DNA of 64,000 bases from Rhodobacter viridis. Lineage in GTDB: Bacteria; Pseudomonadota; Alphaproteobacteria; Rhodobacterales; Rhodobacteraceae. Position 1 is the stretch's first letter; every line of letters begins with the position of its first letter. Under the pieces are notes generated by a model. That model had not been told where the DNA came from and did not search any database. It saw only the letters and a list, made by a program, of their open reading frames with translations. Shown here piece by piece: positions 9,542-18,625 of the stretch. Where the stretch lies: contig NZ_QJTK01000002.1 of assembly GCF_003217355.1 (NCBI RefSeq), positions 310,001 through 374,000 on the forward strand, given 5' to 3'. Position numbers and translations under genes: made by a program.

Positions 9542-11812
9542 TCAGGGGGTCTTCAATTCCTGCATCAATTTCGCAAAAGCCTCGCGTTCCGACTGGCTTT
9601 GCGTGATCAGCTGTTGCGCCTCCGCCAGGGGGCCAAGCGGGACGACATCGCGCGGATCCGTGGGAGGTTTGGTCTCCGGCGCGAACAGCTCTACGAATCG
9701 CTTCTGGGTCTCCGAGCCTTCCTTGGCGACGAAGTTCCAGTTCCCGGCGCGCCAAGCCTCTTCGATCTGCGCCTGCGATTGGCCCGCCTGCGCAAACTCC
9801 CCCTCGGCCGTGCGGTGATTCCCGATCATGCTCATCGCTTCGCCGCGCAGTTGCGAGGCTTCTTCGCCGGGAAGGTCGGTCAGATAGGAATAGGCCGCCG
9901 CTGCATCTCTTCCGACCAGAGCCGCCCGTGCCAGGGCCAGCCTGCCCTCCGGACTGCGCCGGGTTTCCGGTGTCAGGATATCGCGTGCCGACTGCGCGAA
10001 ACCCGTGTTCGAAAGCCGATCCGCAAGCGTGATCTGCACCGCTTCGTCAAGGACATTGGCGTCAAGCTGTTCGCGATGCCGGAAGACGTTTTCGATGAAG
10101 ATGTCATCCGTGGGCACCTTGCCCAGAAGGGCGGCGAGATCGTTCAACGTTTTTCGCTTGATATCGTCGAATTGCGGTGCATCCCAGTTCGCCAGGGCGC
10201 GGAATGCCTCGTCGAAGCGCCCCGTCGAGCCCATGCCCAGCACTTCCGCCCGGATCAGTCGCGCGCCGCTTTCCGACCCGCGCATCTGCAGCCCGAGTGC
10301 GCCGGCATTGTCGACATCGGCAGCCGGGATGGCCAGGCCCTGGGACAGTTTGACCTCGATCGACTTGACCAGAGCTTCTGCCGCTTCGGGCGTATCCGAT
10401 TGTGCAAGCCCGTCGAGCAGGCGGGTCGCCTCGTCCTTGCGACCGGCATCGAGTTCGATCTGAGCATCGATTTCCTCGAGCGCTTGCTGATCTGCCTTCG
10501 GGGCGCGGGCCAGCATCGAGCGAACCGTGCTCGCAACATCGGGTGCCCCCATCTCGATCAGCTTCGCACTGAGCGAAGGCCCGACGAGCGCGCGAATGTT
10601 CGGTGGAAGCGCAGAATAGGCGCGCAGCACGGCGCCGAAATTCACATCTTCCTTCCGCGGGGTTTCGGGGCTTGCCAGAACAGACCAGAGCGCCACCTTG
10701 CCGTCGCAAGCGGTCAGGCCGATCAGGTCATTGTCCGAGGCGTGGCTCGGCAATCCATCGACAATTTCCGCCATCATCGGCAGGAAGCCCGCTTCCTCCG
10801 GCGCGATGTCGAAGGAACGCAAGGCGTCCTTTGCTTCGAGGCCGAAGCCGTGCGCGATATAGACTTGGGCCAGATGGATCACGGCTTCCGGGCGGGGCCG
10901 ATCAAATTCGCCGACAAGGTCCTTGCGTGCCTCTGTCAGTTGCTCGACGACCGGCTTGTCGGTCTGCCAGGAGAGCACGTCGAATTCCTCATCGGGCGGG
11001 CAGCTGTGACCCGAGTCGGAGAGTTGATGCCGGGCAAATGTCGCGGCCGTATCGCGATCGATGACCGTTTCCGATTGCAGCGGTAGGGACGAGCCGTCTT
11101 CCGGCGCAGCCTCGGCCGAACTGGTCTCCGCGGGTTTGTCCGGTTGCACAGCCGCGGGCTTTTCGGGAGCATGTTTGGGCAGCTCCATCGTGATCAGACC
11201 TTGCGAAGCGGCACGCCCGAGTTCATCGACCAGGTCGCGCTCTGCGGCCTGAACGCGGGCGTCGGGCAAGCTGAGGGGCGACGCGACTTGCACGGGCTTT
11301 TCACTCGCAGCCGCTGCCGCCGTCGTGGGCGGTTCCGGCTCCGGCGCGGGCGTTGTTTCAGGCTTCGACCAGTAAAGATCCAGATAGCCGCGGTTGGGCG
11401 CGGGGCGAAAGCTTTGGGTCACCGGCGCGACCGGGGTCGGTTTCTCGGGCTCGGCGCCGTCGACGAGGTCGACGACCGCCGCACCAATCGGCAGCGGGAA
11501 AGATTCCAGATGGACCGATGGCGGCGTTTCGATGAAAACCGAGCGCGCATCGACATCGGGCGTGACCGCAAGAACGCGAGTCTTCGGAATCAGGTCAAAC
11601 ACCTTCGAAAGATCGAAGCGGCTCTCTCGGCCGGGGGTGGTCAGACGATATCCCCCGTCGACGCGCTCGGTCGTCCAGGCGGTGCCGGGAGGCAGCATGA
11701 ACACCAGACGGGAGAAATTGTCGTGCTCGCCCGAACGGACCTCGATCTGCTGTGCCGCGACCGGAAGCGCGGCGAGCAAGAAAAGCCCGAACGCAAAGAT
11801 CAACCGGGTCAT
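9542..11812 (-). CDS. Large periplasmic protein of the flagellar motor operon (signal peptide, AMIN-like start, helical repeats)
   Basis: I do not recognise a named family for the whole 756-residue protein. It begins with a clear signal peptide (MTRLIFAFGLFLLAALPVAAQ). An AMIN-like beta region follows (IEVRSGEHDNFSRLVFMLP...YRLTTPG, residues 22-120), then a Pro/Ala/Glu-rich linker (about 130-260), then a long alpha-helical region with TPR-like periodicity ending near the C-terminus. No further membrane segment is visible. Its ATG overlaps the motA stop, so it is translated with MotA, and the operon also encodes a MotE-like protein. In Rhizobium MotE is the chaperone of periplasmic MotC, so a MotC-like stator role is a reasonable guess. 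R. sphaeroides MotF is another possible analogue. Both are inference. Confidence 0.75.
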   Translation of the reverse strand: MTRLIFAFGLFLLAALPVAAQQIEVRSGEHDNFSRLVFMLPPGTAWTTERVDGGYRLTTPGRESRFDLSKVFDLIPKTRVLAVTPDVDARSVFIETPPSVHLESFPLPIGAAVVDLVDGAEPEKPTPVAPVTQSFRPAPNRGYLDLYWSKPETTPAPEPEPPTTAAAAASEKPVQVASPLSLPDARVQAAERDLVDELGRAASQGLITMELPKHAPEKPAAVQPDKPAETSSAEAAPEDGSSLPLQSETVIDRDTAATFARHQLSDSGHSCPPDEEFDVLSWQTDKPVVEQLTEARKDLVGEFDRPRPEAVIHLAQVYIAHGFGLEAKDALRSFDIAPEEAGFLPMMAEIVDGLPSHASDNDLIGLTACDGKVALWSVLASPETPRKEDVNFGAVLRAYSALPPNIRALVGPSLSAKLIEMGAPDVASTVRSMLARAPKADQQALEEIDAQIELDAGRKDEATRLLDGLAQSDTPEAAEALVKSIEVKLSQGLAIPAADVDNAGALGLQMRGSESGARLIRAEVLGMGSTGRFDEAFRALANWDAPQFDDIKRKTLNDLAALLGKVPTDDIFIENVFRHREQLDANVLDEAVQITLADRLSNTGFAQSARDILTPETRRSPEGRLALARAALVGRDAAAAYSYLTDLPGEEASQLRGEAMSMIGNHRTAEGEFAQAGQSQAQIEEAWRAGNWNFVAKEGSETQKRFVELFAPETKPPTDPRDVVPLGPLAEAQQLITQSQSEREAFAKLMQELKTP

Positions 11813-12678
11813 GCCGCCTCCGACTTCACCGCCTTGAGCGCCTCTTCGAGTTCCGAGAAACTGGGACGGATGTGATGCGGCGTATTCTGACGTCCGACCT
11901 CGATGCAGATGTTGGTGGCGTGATTGTGCAGGTTTGCCACCAGAACTTCGCGGATCAGCTTGTAGAAATGTGCATCCTCGTCGACCACGCTTTTGATGCG
12001 GGTGGCGAAGGGGGCGACGAACCCATACGCGATGAACACGCCGAGGAAGGTCCCAACGAGCGCGCTCCCGATCATTTCTCCCAAAATCTCTGGCGGCTGG
12101 TCGATCGAGCCCATGGTCTTGATCACGCCAAGCACGGCGGCGACGATCCCGAGGGCCGGCATCGCGTCGGCGACGGACTGGATCGCATGGCTCGAATGGA
12201 TCGCGTGGTGGTAGTTCGCCTCCAGCTGCTTTTCGAGCACCTCTTCGACCTGATGCGGATCGTCATAGTTCATCGACGCCGATCGCATCGTATCGCAGAT
12301 CATCTCCACCGCGGCATGGTCCTTCATGATCTTCGGGTACTTGCCGAAAATCGATGAGTTTTCAGGGGCTTCGATATGCTCTTCGATCGCCACCGGGTTT
12401 TGTCGCGCGAGACGGATCAGCTCGAACAGCAGACACAGCAGATCGCGATAGTCCGCGGGTTTCCATTTTACGCCCTTGAACACGAGACCCATGTCCTTGA
12501 CCGTGTGCTTGATGGCGCCCATGTCGTTCGCCAGCACGAAGGACCCCACCGCGGCGCCGCCGATGACGATCATCTCGAAGGGCGTAGCTTCGATCACTGG
12601 CGTAAGGTTGCCCCCGCCGGCGACAAAGCCCCCGAACACCATGACGAAGATGATGATGATACCTACAATCCCCAGCAT
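11809..12678 (-). CDS. motA: Flagellar motor stator protein MotA
   Basis: MotA forms the proton-conducting stator with MotB and pushes on FliG. The 289-residue protein has four predicted membrane helices (residues about 3-21, 33-51, 170-190, 203-225) and a large cytoplasmic loop between helices 2 and 3. The conserved proline-containing segment is DAMPALGIVAAVLGVIKTMG. Helix 4 is followed by the charged VAPFATRIKSVVDEDAHFYK region. The start has GGAGAA upstream. Unusually, no motB follows: the next gene is the large periplasmic protein at 9542-11812. A small inverted repeat (CTGGC/GCCAG) lies between motE and motA. MotB must be encoded elsewhere. Confidence 0.95.
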   Translation of the reverse strand: MLGIVGIIIIFVMVFGGFVAGGGNLTPVIEATPFEMIVIGGAAVGSFVLANDMGAIKHTVKDMGLVFKGVKWKPADYRDLLCLLFELIRLARQNPVAIEEHIEAPENSSIFGKYPKIMKDHAAVEMICDTMRSASMNYDDPHQVEEVLEKQLEANYHHAIHSSHAIQSVADAMPALGIVAAVLGVIKTMGSIDQPPEILGEMIGSALVGTFLGVFIAYGFVAPFATRIKSVVDEDAHFYKLIREVLVANLHNHATNICIEVGRQNTPHHIRPSFSELEEALKAVKSEAA

Positions 12679-12740
12679 GGGTGTTCTCCATCCATTTTCT
12701 GGCGATACTGCCAGAGGTCGCTTAACAAATGCTCTTCGGA

Positions 12741-13346
12741 TCAGTTTTGGGGGGCGCCAGCATTGCGGCCAGCCATGATGACACTGATCGTGTAGGCGAC
12801 CTTCGGGTCGAGCACGGCCATGATCGCCGCAGAGGATTCGGGACGCATCCGCGACAGGAATCCGGCCGCGAAATCAGGCGCCATCGTCGAAAAAAGCGGC
12901 GCCGCTTCCTTGGGCTTCATGTTTTCGTAGACCGTCACCAGCCGGGTGACGTCTTCGTCCGCGCCCTTGTCGGCGATTTCAACAGTTTGTGAAAGGTTCT
13001 TCTCGGCTTCGACCAGTGAGGCCAGACGCTGCTCGATTCGCTTTTCGGCAAGGGTAAGGGCCTGTGACCGGTCCGAGACGACCTTTTCGCGTTCGGCCAG
13101 TTTTTTCTCGCGGTCCTGAACTTCCGACAGCATGTTCATCAGGCCGGGTTCGGTTACGCAATCGGATTTGCTGTCCGCAGAGGCGGTTTCCGCGCTGGAG
13201 GTTGCTGCAACGGCCTCGGCAATTCCCGCGCCGAATCGCACCAGCGCCGAGGCGGCGAACAGCGCCGCGATCAACATCAGCGAGCCGCGCCCGAAGCGGC
13301 GACGGGGCTTTTTCACGGCCTGAGCCGGAGGCTTCGGCGTCTTCAT
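12741..13346 (-). CDS. MotE-like flagellar chaperone with membrane anchor and coiled coil
   Basis: The 201-residue protein has a basic N-terminus, one membrane/signal segment (SLMLIAALFAASALVRFGAGIAEAVAA, residues 22-48) and a coiled coil (about 72-125, REKKLAEREKVVSDRSQALTLAEKRIEQRLASL). Its C-terminal MgtE-N-like repeat domain (VYENMKPKEAAPLFSTMAP...FLSRMRPESSAAIMAVLDP) matches the arrangement of MotE/FlgP-like proteins. In Sinorhizobium MotE assists folding of periplasmic MotC. The start overlaps the upstream gene by four bases. Assignment to MotE rests on architecture and on the position beside motA and fliL. Confidence 0.8.
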   Translation of the reverse strand: MKTPKPPAQAVKKPRRRFGRGSLMLIAALFAASALVRFGAGIAEAVAATSSAETASADSKSDCVTEPGLMNMLSEVQDREKKLAEREKVVSDRSQALTLAEKRIEQRLASLVEAEKNLSQTVEIADKGADEDVTRLVTVYENMKPKEAAPLFSTMAPDFAAGFLSRMRPESSAAIMAVLDPKVAYTISVIMAGRNAGAPQN

Positions 13347-13732
13347 TCCGCCGCCTCCAGCGAGGCGGGACGGACGCGACGACGCAGAACGCGATGGCGC
13401 TGCGGTTCCGGCTCCGGTTCGTGGATCGGCGCGGGCTCCGAGGCGCGTCCTTGCGCTTCCTGCATCGCGGCGAGGATCAGCTCCAGCCGTTGGGCTCCCT
13501 GTTCGGCGCGTTCCGTCAGGCTGCGCAATTGCTCTGCCGAAGCGCTGGCCGTGGCCTGGGCCCGGTTCAGCGCCTTCGTCATGTCGTCAACCTGCGCGGA
13601 GAGAACGGCAATCGCGCCCCCCATCCCGCTTTCAAGCTGGTTGAAACGCTTCAGTCTTCGCGCGAGCACCATGCAGTAGATGCTTGCGCCGAAGGCGCCG
13701 AGCCCCATCAGAATATCTGCGATCAGCTGCAT
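13343..13732 (-). CDS. Membrane-anchored coiled-coil protein of the fliL-motA operon (DUF6468-like)
   Basis: This 129-residue protein has one N-terminal membrane helix (LIADILMGLGAFGASIYCMVLARRLKRF). A coiled coil follows (residues about 30-90, GGAIAVLSAQVDDMTKALNRAQATASASAEQLRSLTERAEQ), then a Pro/Arg-rich tail. Small proteins of this shape (DUF6468-like) are common beside fliL in alphaproteobacteria, and their role is not known to me. It lies 10 bases after fliL and overlaps the MotE-like gene, so it belongs to the stator/basal-body operon. The ATG at 13732 is preceded by GGGAGAG. Confidence 0.75.
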   Translation of the reverse strand: MQLIADILMGLGAFGASIYCMVLARRLKRFNQLESGMGGAIAVLSAQVDDMTKALNRAQATASASAEQLRSLTERAEQGAQRLELILAAMQEAQGRASEPAPIHEPEPEPQRHRVLRRRVRPASLEAAE

Positions 13733-13742
13733 CTTGCTCTCC

Positions 13743-14267
13743 CTAGTTCATCACGAATTCGACGATGAGAAGGTCGTTCACCTTGCCCTCTCCAACCACG
13801 ATCTGGACCCGGCGCAGCATCTGCGCACGCAGGCGCAGCAGGGCGGAGGGGTCTTCCAGATCCTTCATTTCCACCGCGCGCAGGAAGCCGTTCAGCACGT
13901 CCATCACCCGCGGTTTCAGGGCTTCGACCTCGGCCTGATGGGCCGGTGCGACCTCAAGCTGGGCGGAAAAGCGCAGGTGCCGCGCCTTGGCGTCGTTGAG
14001 CGAGATCACCATCGGATCGAGGGCCACGAAAGCGACGCCGGGCAAGCCCGCCCCGCCTTCACCGCCTTCGCCGTGCTCGCCACCGCCTTCCGCAGTGGCC
14101 GCCGCCTCACCCTCGGCTGCGGGCTCCGACGATCCGAAGATCAAGCCAGAGTACATCGCATAAAATGCGCCCCCTCCGAGCAGGAGCATCAGCACCAGCC
14201 CGATGAGAATCGGCAGCTTGGATTTCTTCTTTGGCGCTTCTTCGCCTTCGGTTGCAGGCTCTGCCAT
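13743..14267 (-). CDS. fliL: Flagellar basal-body protein FliL
   Basis: FliL sits around the stator at the inner membrane and supports motor function; it is essential for swimming in R. sphaeroides. The 174-residue product has a charged N-terminal tail, one membrane helix (LPILIGLVLMLLLGGGAFYAMYSGLIF, residues 18-44) and a Glu/Gly/Ala-rich linker. The periplasmic FliL domain follows (VALDPMVISLNDAKARHLRFSAQLEVAP...RMLRRVQIVVGEGKVNDLLIVEFVMN). It is the first gene of the leftward operon and diverges from fliF. Confidence 0.95.
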   Translation of the reverse strand: MAEPATEGEEAPKKKSKLPILIGLVLMLLLGGGAFYAMYSGLIFGSSEPAAEGEAAATAEGGGEHGEGGEGGAGLPGVAFVALDPMVISLNDAKARHLRFSAQLEVAPAHQAEVEALKPRVMDVLNGFLRAVEMKDLEDPSALLRLRAQMLRRVQIVVGEGKVNDLLIVEFVMN

Positions 14268-14377
14268 GGCGGTCCCCGATTTCTTCGATGGAACCAGCTA
14301 TACCCTTGCACCCACTAACCGATTGTTAAGGGCGATCGGAGAAAGATGCACAGGACGACGGGGCAGAAGTCCGCTCG

Positions 14378-14390
14378 AAGGAGGTGCGTC
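14378..14390 (+). promoter_or_regulatory. Strong Shine-Dalgarno that sets a TTG start for fliF
   Basis: AAGGAGGT at 14378-14385 lies about six bases before TTG at 14391, inside a frame that could also be read from an ATG at 14346. The TTG gives the proper FliF N-terminus (QQLIALWQGLDTTRR), so I take it as the start. The 14268-14377 stretch before it is the divergent fliL/fliF promoter region; I could not assign a clear sigma-28 or sigma-54 box. Confidence 0.7.
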
Positions 14391-16058
14391 TTGCAGCAAT
14401 TGATCGCCTTATGGCAGGGGTTGGACACGACGCGACGCGTGCTTGTGGCCGGTGCAACGATTTTCATGTTTGCGGCCATTTTGGCACTATCGAGCTTCGC
14501 GTCTCGCTCCGATATGGCGCTTCTTTATGCCGGGCTTGAAGGGCAGCGCGCGGGCGAAGTGGTGACCGCGCTCGAAGCCCGCAACGTTCCTTATGAGGTG
14601 CGTGGCGATTCGATCTATGTCGAGGCCGGGCGGCGCGACGAGCTGCGCATGGCTCTGGCGGGCGAGGGTCTGCCGGCGACCGGGGGGGCGGGATATGAAC
14701 TGCTCGATGGTCTTTCGGGGTTCGGAACGACTTCGCAGATGTTCGATGCCGCCTATTGGCGCGCGAAGGAAGGCGAGCTGGCGCGGACCATCGTCTCCAA
14801 CCCGATGATTCGCTCTGCCCGCGTGCATATCGCGGCGCCGACCGGCCAGTCCTTCCGCAAGGAAAGCCATCCGACCGCCTCGGTCACGGTGGTGACGGCT
14901 TCGGGCGGGCTTTCCCCGACACATGCCAAAGCACTGAAATTCCTTGTGTCTTCGGCGGTTCAGGGGATGACCCCGGATGATGTCTCGATCATCGATTCCG
15001 TCGCGGGGCTGATCTCGACGGGGGATGATGCCTTCAATCCGGCCGCGAACGATCGCGCCGAAGAACTGCGCCAGAATGTCGAGCGGCTGCTCGAGGCGCG
15101 GGTCGGTTACGGCAATGCCGTCGTCGAGGTTTCGGTTCAGACCGTGACCGAGCGCGAGGCGATCACCGAGAAGCGGATCGAGCCGGACAGCCGGGTGGCG
15201 ATCTCGACCGAAACGCAGGAAAAATCGGCGAAATCCGACGATGCCAAGCCCGGTCCGGTGACGGTCGCGTCGAACCTGCCGCAGGGCGATGCCGCGAATG
15301 GCGGGAAATCGCAAAGCCAGTCTTCGGAAACACGCGAGCAGACCAATTTCGAAGTGTCGGAAACAACGCGCGAGGTCGTGCGCAATCCCGGCGACATTCG
15401 GCGGCTGACCGTGGCCGTGCTCGTCGATGGGGTCGAGGGCAAGGATGCCAATGGCGTGACGGCGATCACTCCGCGCACCGACGAGGAACTTGCCTCGCTG
15501 AAGGAACTGGTCGCCTCGGCCGTGGGGTTCGACGAAAAGCGCGGCGACGTCATCACGATCCGCTCGATGGCCTTCGAACCGCTCGCTCAGAACGGCACCG
15601 AAGCCACCAGCAGCCTCTTCGCCTCGGCGCCGCTCGATACGATGCAGCTGATCAAGATCGGCGTTCTGGCCGTGGTGGCGCTGATCCTTGGCCTCTTCGT
15701 GATGCGTCCGATCCTGGCGCAGCGCGCCGCGGCGGCGGAAGCGGAGCGGGCGATGAATCTGCCGGGCGGCATGATCGGGTCCGACGAGGGCACGGGCCGC
15801 GCGCTGACGGGCGAGATCGCCGATGGCGACATGCCGATCGGGGCGATGAACGTGGTCTCCGACTTCGACCTTGGCGACATGCCGATGACGATGGGCACCG
15901 GCAACTTCGGCGACATGGGCATGGGCGGGGGCGCTGGCGGTGGCTCGGAGCAGCCTCTCGATCCGGTGGCGCGTCTGAAGAAGCTTATCGAGGAACGTCA
16001 GGCCGAATCGGTCGAGATCCTGCGCAGCTGGATGGATGAGGCGGAGGAACGGGCATGA
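14391..16058 (+). CDS. fliF: Flagellar MS-ring protein FliF
   Basis: FliF builds the MS ring, the inner-membrane base of the flagellum. The 555-residue protein has a first membrane helix at residues about 15-40 (VLVAGATIFMFAAILALSSFA) and the periplasmic YscJ/FliF domains (LLYAGLEGQRAGEVVTALEARNVPYEV, ERVHIA-type segment IRSARVHIAAPTG). A second helix lies near 420-440 (LIKIGVLAVVALILGLFVM), followed by the C-terminal FliG-binding tail DPVARLKKLIEERQAESVEILRSWM. It starts from TTG with a strong ribosome site. The stop overlaps the fliH-like start as ATGA. Confidence 0.96.
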   Translation: MQQLIALWQGLDTTRRVLVAGATIFMFAAILALSSFASRSDMALLYAGLEGQRAGEVVTALEARNVPYEVRGDSIYVEAGRRDELRMALAGEGLPATGGAGYELLDGLSGFGTTSQMFDAAYWRAKEGELARTIVSNPMIRSARVHIAAPTGQSFRKESHPTASVTVVTASGGLSPTHAKALKFLVSSAVQGMTPDDVSIIDSVAGLISTGDDAFNPAANDRAEELRQNVERLLEARVGYGNAVVEVSVQTVTEREAITEKRIEPDSRVAISTETQEKSAKSDDAKPGPVTVASNLPQGDAANGGKSQSQSSETREQTNFEVSETTREVVRNPGDIRRLTVAVLVDGVEGKDANGVTAITPRTDEELASLKELVASAVGFDEKRGDVITIRSMAFEPLAQNGTEATSSLFASAPLDTMQLIKIGVLAVVALILGLFVMRPILAQRAAAAEAERAMNLPGGMIGSDEGTGRALTGEIADGDMPIGAMNVVSDFDLGDMPMTMGTGNFGDMGMGGGAGGGSEQPLDPVARLKKLIEERQAESVEILRSWMDEAEERA

Positions 16059-16660
16059 ACCGGACCAAGATCAGGCTGGAATCCTTCGAGGCCGAACCGG
16101 CCCCGCCGCCTCCGCCGCAGATCGAGATCGATCCGAGCGCCTTCGAAGAAGAGCGGCTGGCGGCTTTCGAAAAGGGCTACACCGCGGGTTGGGACGATGC
16201 GGTGGCGGCGCAGGAGGCCGAGGGAACGAAGCTGCGCTCGGATCTGGGGCAGAACCTGCAGGAGCTGTCCTTCACCTATCACGAGGCGCGGCAGGAGATC
16301 CTGATGGGGCTGCGGCCGCTCTTGGTCGACATCGCGGCAAAGCTGCTTCCGGCGATGGCCCGGCACACGCTTGCGCAGATGGTGGCCGAGCAGCTGCAGC
16401 CGCTGGCCGAATCGGCGACCACGGTGCCGATCACCATTCTGGCGAGCCCGCTCAGCCTGCCGGTGATCGAGGAGGTTCTGGGCAACCGCTCCAGTCTGCC
16501 ACTTGTTTTCGTGGGTGATCAGACCCTTGGCGAGGGGCAGGTCTATCTCAAGTTCGCCGAATCCGAGACCCGGATCGACCTCGACGGGGTGATCCACCTG
16601 ATTGCGGAAGCGATCGACACCTATTTCAGCGCCAGCCAGCAGGAGGCCGCTCATGGATGA
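16055..16660 (+). CDS. fliH: FliH-like flagellar export regulator
   Basis: FliH holds the export ATPase FliI at the flagellar type III export gate. The 201-residue protein is weakly conserved, as usual for FliH. It has a Pro-rich N-terminal part (EPAPPPPPQIEIDPSAFEEERLAAFEKGYTAGWDDA, with the GY.AGW element common near FliH N-termini) and a helical middle. The C-terminal domain reads LRPLLVDIAAKLLPAMARHTLAQMVAEQL...LGEGQVYLKFAESETRIDLDGVIHLIAEAID. The position between fliF and fliN supports the call. No fliG or fliI lies next to it in this window. It overlaps both neighbours. Confidence 0.8.
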   Translation: MNRTKIRLESFEAEPAPPPPPQIEIDPSAFEEERLAAFEKGYTAGWDDAVAAQEAEGTKLRSDLGQNLQELSFTYHEARQEILMGLRPLLVDIAAKLLPAMARHTLAQMVAEQLQPLAESATTVPITILASPLSLPVIEEVLGNRSSLPLVFVGDQTLGEGQVYLKFAESETRIDLDGVIHLIAEAIDTYFSASQQEAAHG

Positions 16661-16925
16661 CACCCCCCAGTCCAGCAACCCGTTCTCGCAAGTGCCGATC
16701 GAGATCACCATTTCGGTGGGCAAGGCGCGGCCGCTGGTGCGCGACCTGTTGCGGATGAAGCGCGATTCGATCCTGCCGCTCGATCGTCGGGTCGAGGATC
16801 CGGTCGAGCTTTACGTCGGTGACAAGCTCATCGCCCGCGGCGAGCTGACCGAGATGGAAGGCGATTCGAACGGCCAGCTGGCCGTGCGCCTGACCGAGGT
16901 CGTCGATTTGCAGAACGGGCTCTGA
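16653..16925 (+). CDS. fliN: Flagellar motor switch protein FliN
   Basis: FliN is part of the C-ring that sets rotor direction and docks the export ATPase. The 90-residue protein consists almost wholly of one SpoA domain: VPIEITISVGKARPLVRDLLRMKRDSILPLDRRVEDPVELYVGDKLIARGEL through EGDSNGQLAVRLTEVV. AGGAGG at 16641-16646 fixes the ATG at 16653, eight bases inside the end of the fliH-like gene. The short N-terminus is normal for alphaproteobacterial FliN. Confidence 0.94.
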   Translation: MDDTPQSSNPFSQVPIEITISVGKARPLVRDLLRMKRDSILPLDRRVEDPVELYVGDKLIARGELTEMEGDSNGQLAVRLTEVVDLQNGL

Positions 16926-16926
16926 C

Positions 16927-17649
16927 ATGCGCGTTCTCGTCCTTGCATTAACGTTAATGATCCTTGCGGCGCCGGCGGGCGCGCAGGAGATCACGCTCGA
17001 CATGGGCGGGAACGGCAGCCTGACGAATTCGTCGCTGATCCTGATTGCGGGCATCACGCTTCTGAGCCTCGCGCCGGGGCTGGCGATCATGGTGACGTGT
17101 TTTCCCTTCATCGTCACCGTGCTCTCGATCCTGCGTCAGGCGATGGGGCTGCAACAGTCGCCGCCGAACATGCTGATCATCAGCCTGGCGCTGTTCCTGA
17201 CCTGGTTCGTGATGGAGCCGACCTTCATGGCCAGCTATCACGCCGGGATCGAGCCGCTGATCGCGCAGAAGATCGACATCCTCACCGCCTTCGAAAAGGG
17301 CGTCGAGCCGTTCCGCATCTTCATGGCGGGCCGCACCGATCCCGAGACCTTCACCCAGCTGGCCGCGATTCGCGAAGGCGCGAACTACACCGGCACCGCC
17401 CGCGAGGCGCCGCTGTCGATCCTCGTGCCGTCCTTCATGCTGTCGGAAATCACCCGCGCCTTCGAGATCGGCTTTCTGGTCTTCCTGCCGTTCCTGATCA
17501 TCGACCTCGTCGTCTCGGCGATCCTGATGTCGATGGGGATGATGATGGTGCCGCCCGCCGTCGTGGCCCTGCCGTTCAAGCTGGCCTTCTTCGTGGTGGC
17601 GAACGGCTGGGTTCTGCTGTCCGGTGCCTTGGTGCGCAGTTATTCCTGA
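16927..17649 (+). CDS. fliP: Flagellar type III export membrane protein FliP
   Basis: FliP forms the core of the export gate with FliQ and FliR. The 240-residue protein has a signal peptide ([20 protein letters not shown]) and typical FliP membrane segments. These include [62 protein letters not shown] and the C-terminal [46 protein letters not shown] signature. It is the last gene of the fliF operon here, and its final ten bases overlap the end of convergent msrA. fliQ and fliR are not adjacent. Confidence 0.96.
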   Translation: MRVLVLALTLMILAAPAGAQEITLDMGGNGSLTNSSLILIAGITLLSLAPGLAIMVTCFPFIVTVLSILRQAMGLQQSPPNMLIISLALFLTWFVMEPTFMASYHAGIEPLIAQKIDILTAFEKGVEPFRIFMAGRTDPETFTQLAAIREGANYTGTAREAPLSILVPSFMLSEITRAFEIGFLVFLPFLIIDLVVSAILMSMGMMMVPPAVVALPFKLAFFVVANGWVLLSGALVRSYS

Positions 17650-18137
17650 CGCTTCGGCAGCACCCAGTTCGGGCGGATCCGGTGGCAGGTATAGCCGTTC
17701 GGGATCCGCTCCAGATAATCCTGATGCTCCGGCTCGGCCTGCCAGAACGGCCCGGCCGGGGCGATTTCGGTCACCACCTTGCCCGGCCAAAGCCCCGAGG
17801 CATCGACATCCGCGATCGTGTCCTGCGCGATGCGTTCCTGCTCGGCGTCGGTGAAGAAGATCGCCGAGCGATAGGACAGGCCGATGTCATTGCCCTGTCG
17901 GTTCAGCGTCGTCGGATCGTGGATCTGGAAGAAGAATTCGAGCAGCCGCCGGAAGCTGATTTGCGCCGGGTCGAAGGTGATCTCGATCGCTTCGGCATGG
18001 GTGCCGTGATTGCGGTAGGTGGCCTGCGCGACATCGCCGCCCGAATAGCCGACGCGGGTCGAGATCACGCCGGGCAGCTTGCGGATCAGATCCTGCATGC
18101 CCCAGAAGCAGCCACCCGCCAGAATCGCCTTTTCCAT
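17640..18137 (-). CDS. msrA: Peptide methionine-(S)-S-oxide reductase MsrA
   Basis: MsrA reduces the S-epimer of methionine sulfoxide in proteins. The 165-residue product starts [24 protein letters not shown], with the catalytic Cys in GCFWG (C10). It contains [26 protein letters not shown] and the ...[19 protein letters not shown]-terminus. It lies four bases downstream of msrB, so both stereoisomers are handled by one operon. Its last ten bases overlap the end of fliP on the other strand. Confidence 0.96.
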   Translation of the reverse strand: MEKAILAGGCFWGMQDLIRKLPGVISTRVGYSGGDVAQATYRNHGTHAEAIEITFDPAQISFRRLLEFFFQIHDPTTLNRQGNDIGLSYRSAIFFTDAEQERIAQDTIADVDASGLWPGKVVTEIAPAGPFWQAEPEHQDYLERIPNGYTCHRIRPNWVLPKRQE

Positions 18138-18141
18138 CGTC

Positions 18142-18588
18142 TCACTCCTCAAGCTGGGCCAACCAGTCGCCGTAACCCTCGGCTTCCATGCGATCTTTCG
18201 GGATGAACCGCAAGCTGGCCGAGTTGATGCAATAGCGCAGCCCGCCGCGATCCCGCGGGCCGTCGGGGAAGACATGGCCGAGATGGCTGTCACCGTGGCT
18301 TGAGCGCACCTCGGTCCGGATCATGCCATGACTGACATCGCGATGCTCGGTCACATGCGCGTCTTCGACCGGTCGGGTGAACGAGGGCCAGCCGCAACCA
18401 CTCTCGAACTTGTCGCGCGAGGAAAACAGCGGCTCGCCCGACACCACATCGACATAAAGCCCGGGCGCGGTGGTGTTCCAGAATTCCCCGGTAAAGGCAC
18501 GCTCGGTGCCGCTTTCCTGCGTGACGCGGAATTGCTCTGGCGTCAGCCGGGACAGCGCTTCGGGGGTCTTGCGATATTTCTTGTCCAT
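18142..18588 (-). CDS. msrB: Peptide methionine-(R)-S-oxide reductase MsrB, zinc-free form
   Basis: MsrB reduces the R-epimer of methionine sulfoxide. The 148-residue protein carries [28 protein letters not shown] and [11 protein letters not shown], whose Cys is catalytic. The four Cys that bind structural zinc in many MsrB proteins are absent (VVSGEPLF and RSSHGDSH occupy those places). The extra Cys in GCGWPSF is where the resolving Cys sits in the non-zinc subclass. Of two adjacent ATGs, the second (18588) is seven bases from AGGAGG and is preferred. A terminator ends only 35 bases upstream, so its promoter is not obvious. Confidence 0.95.
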   Translation of the reverse strand: MDKKYRKTPEALSRLTPEQFRVTQESGTERAFTGEFWNTTAPGLYVDVVSGEPLFSSRDKFESGCGWPSFTRPVEDAHVTEHRDVSHGMIRTEVRSSHGDSHLGHVFPDGPRDRGGLRYCINSASLRFIPKDRMEAEGYGDWLAQLEE

Positions 18589-18625
18589 CATTAGGCCTCC
18601 TGCGGCCCAGATGGTCCGGGGGCGC

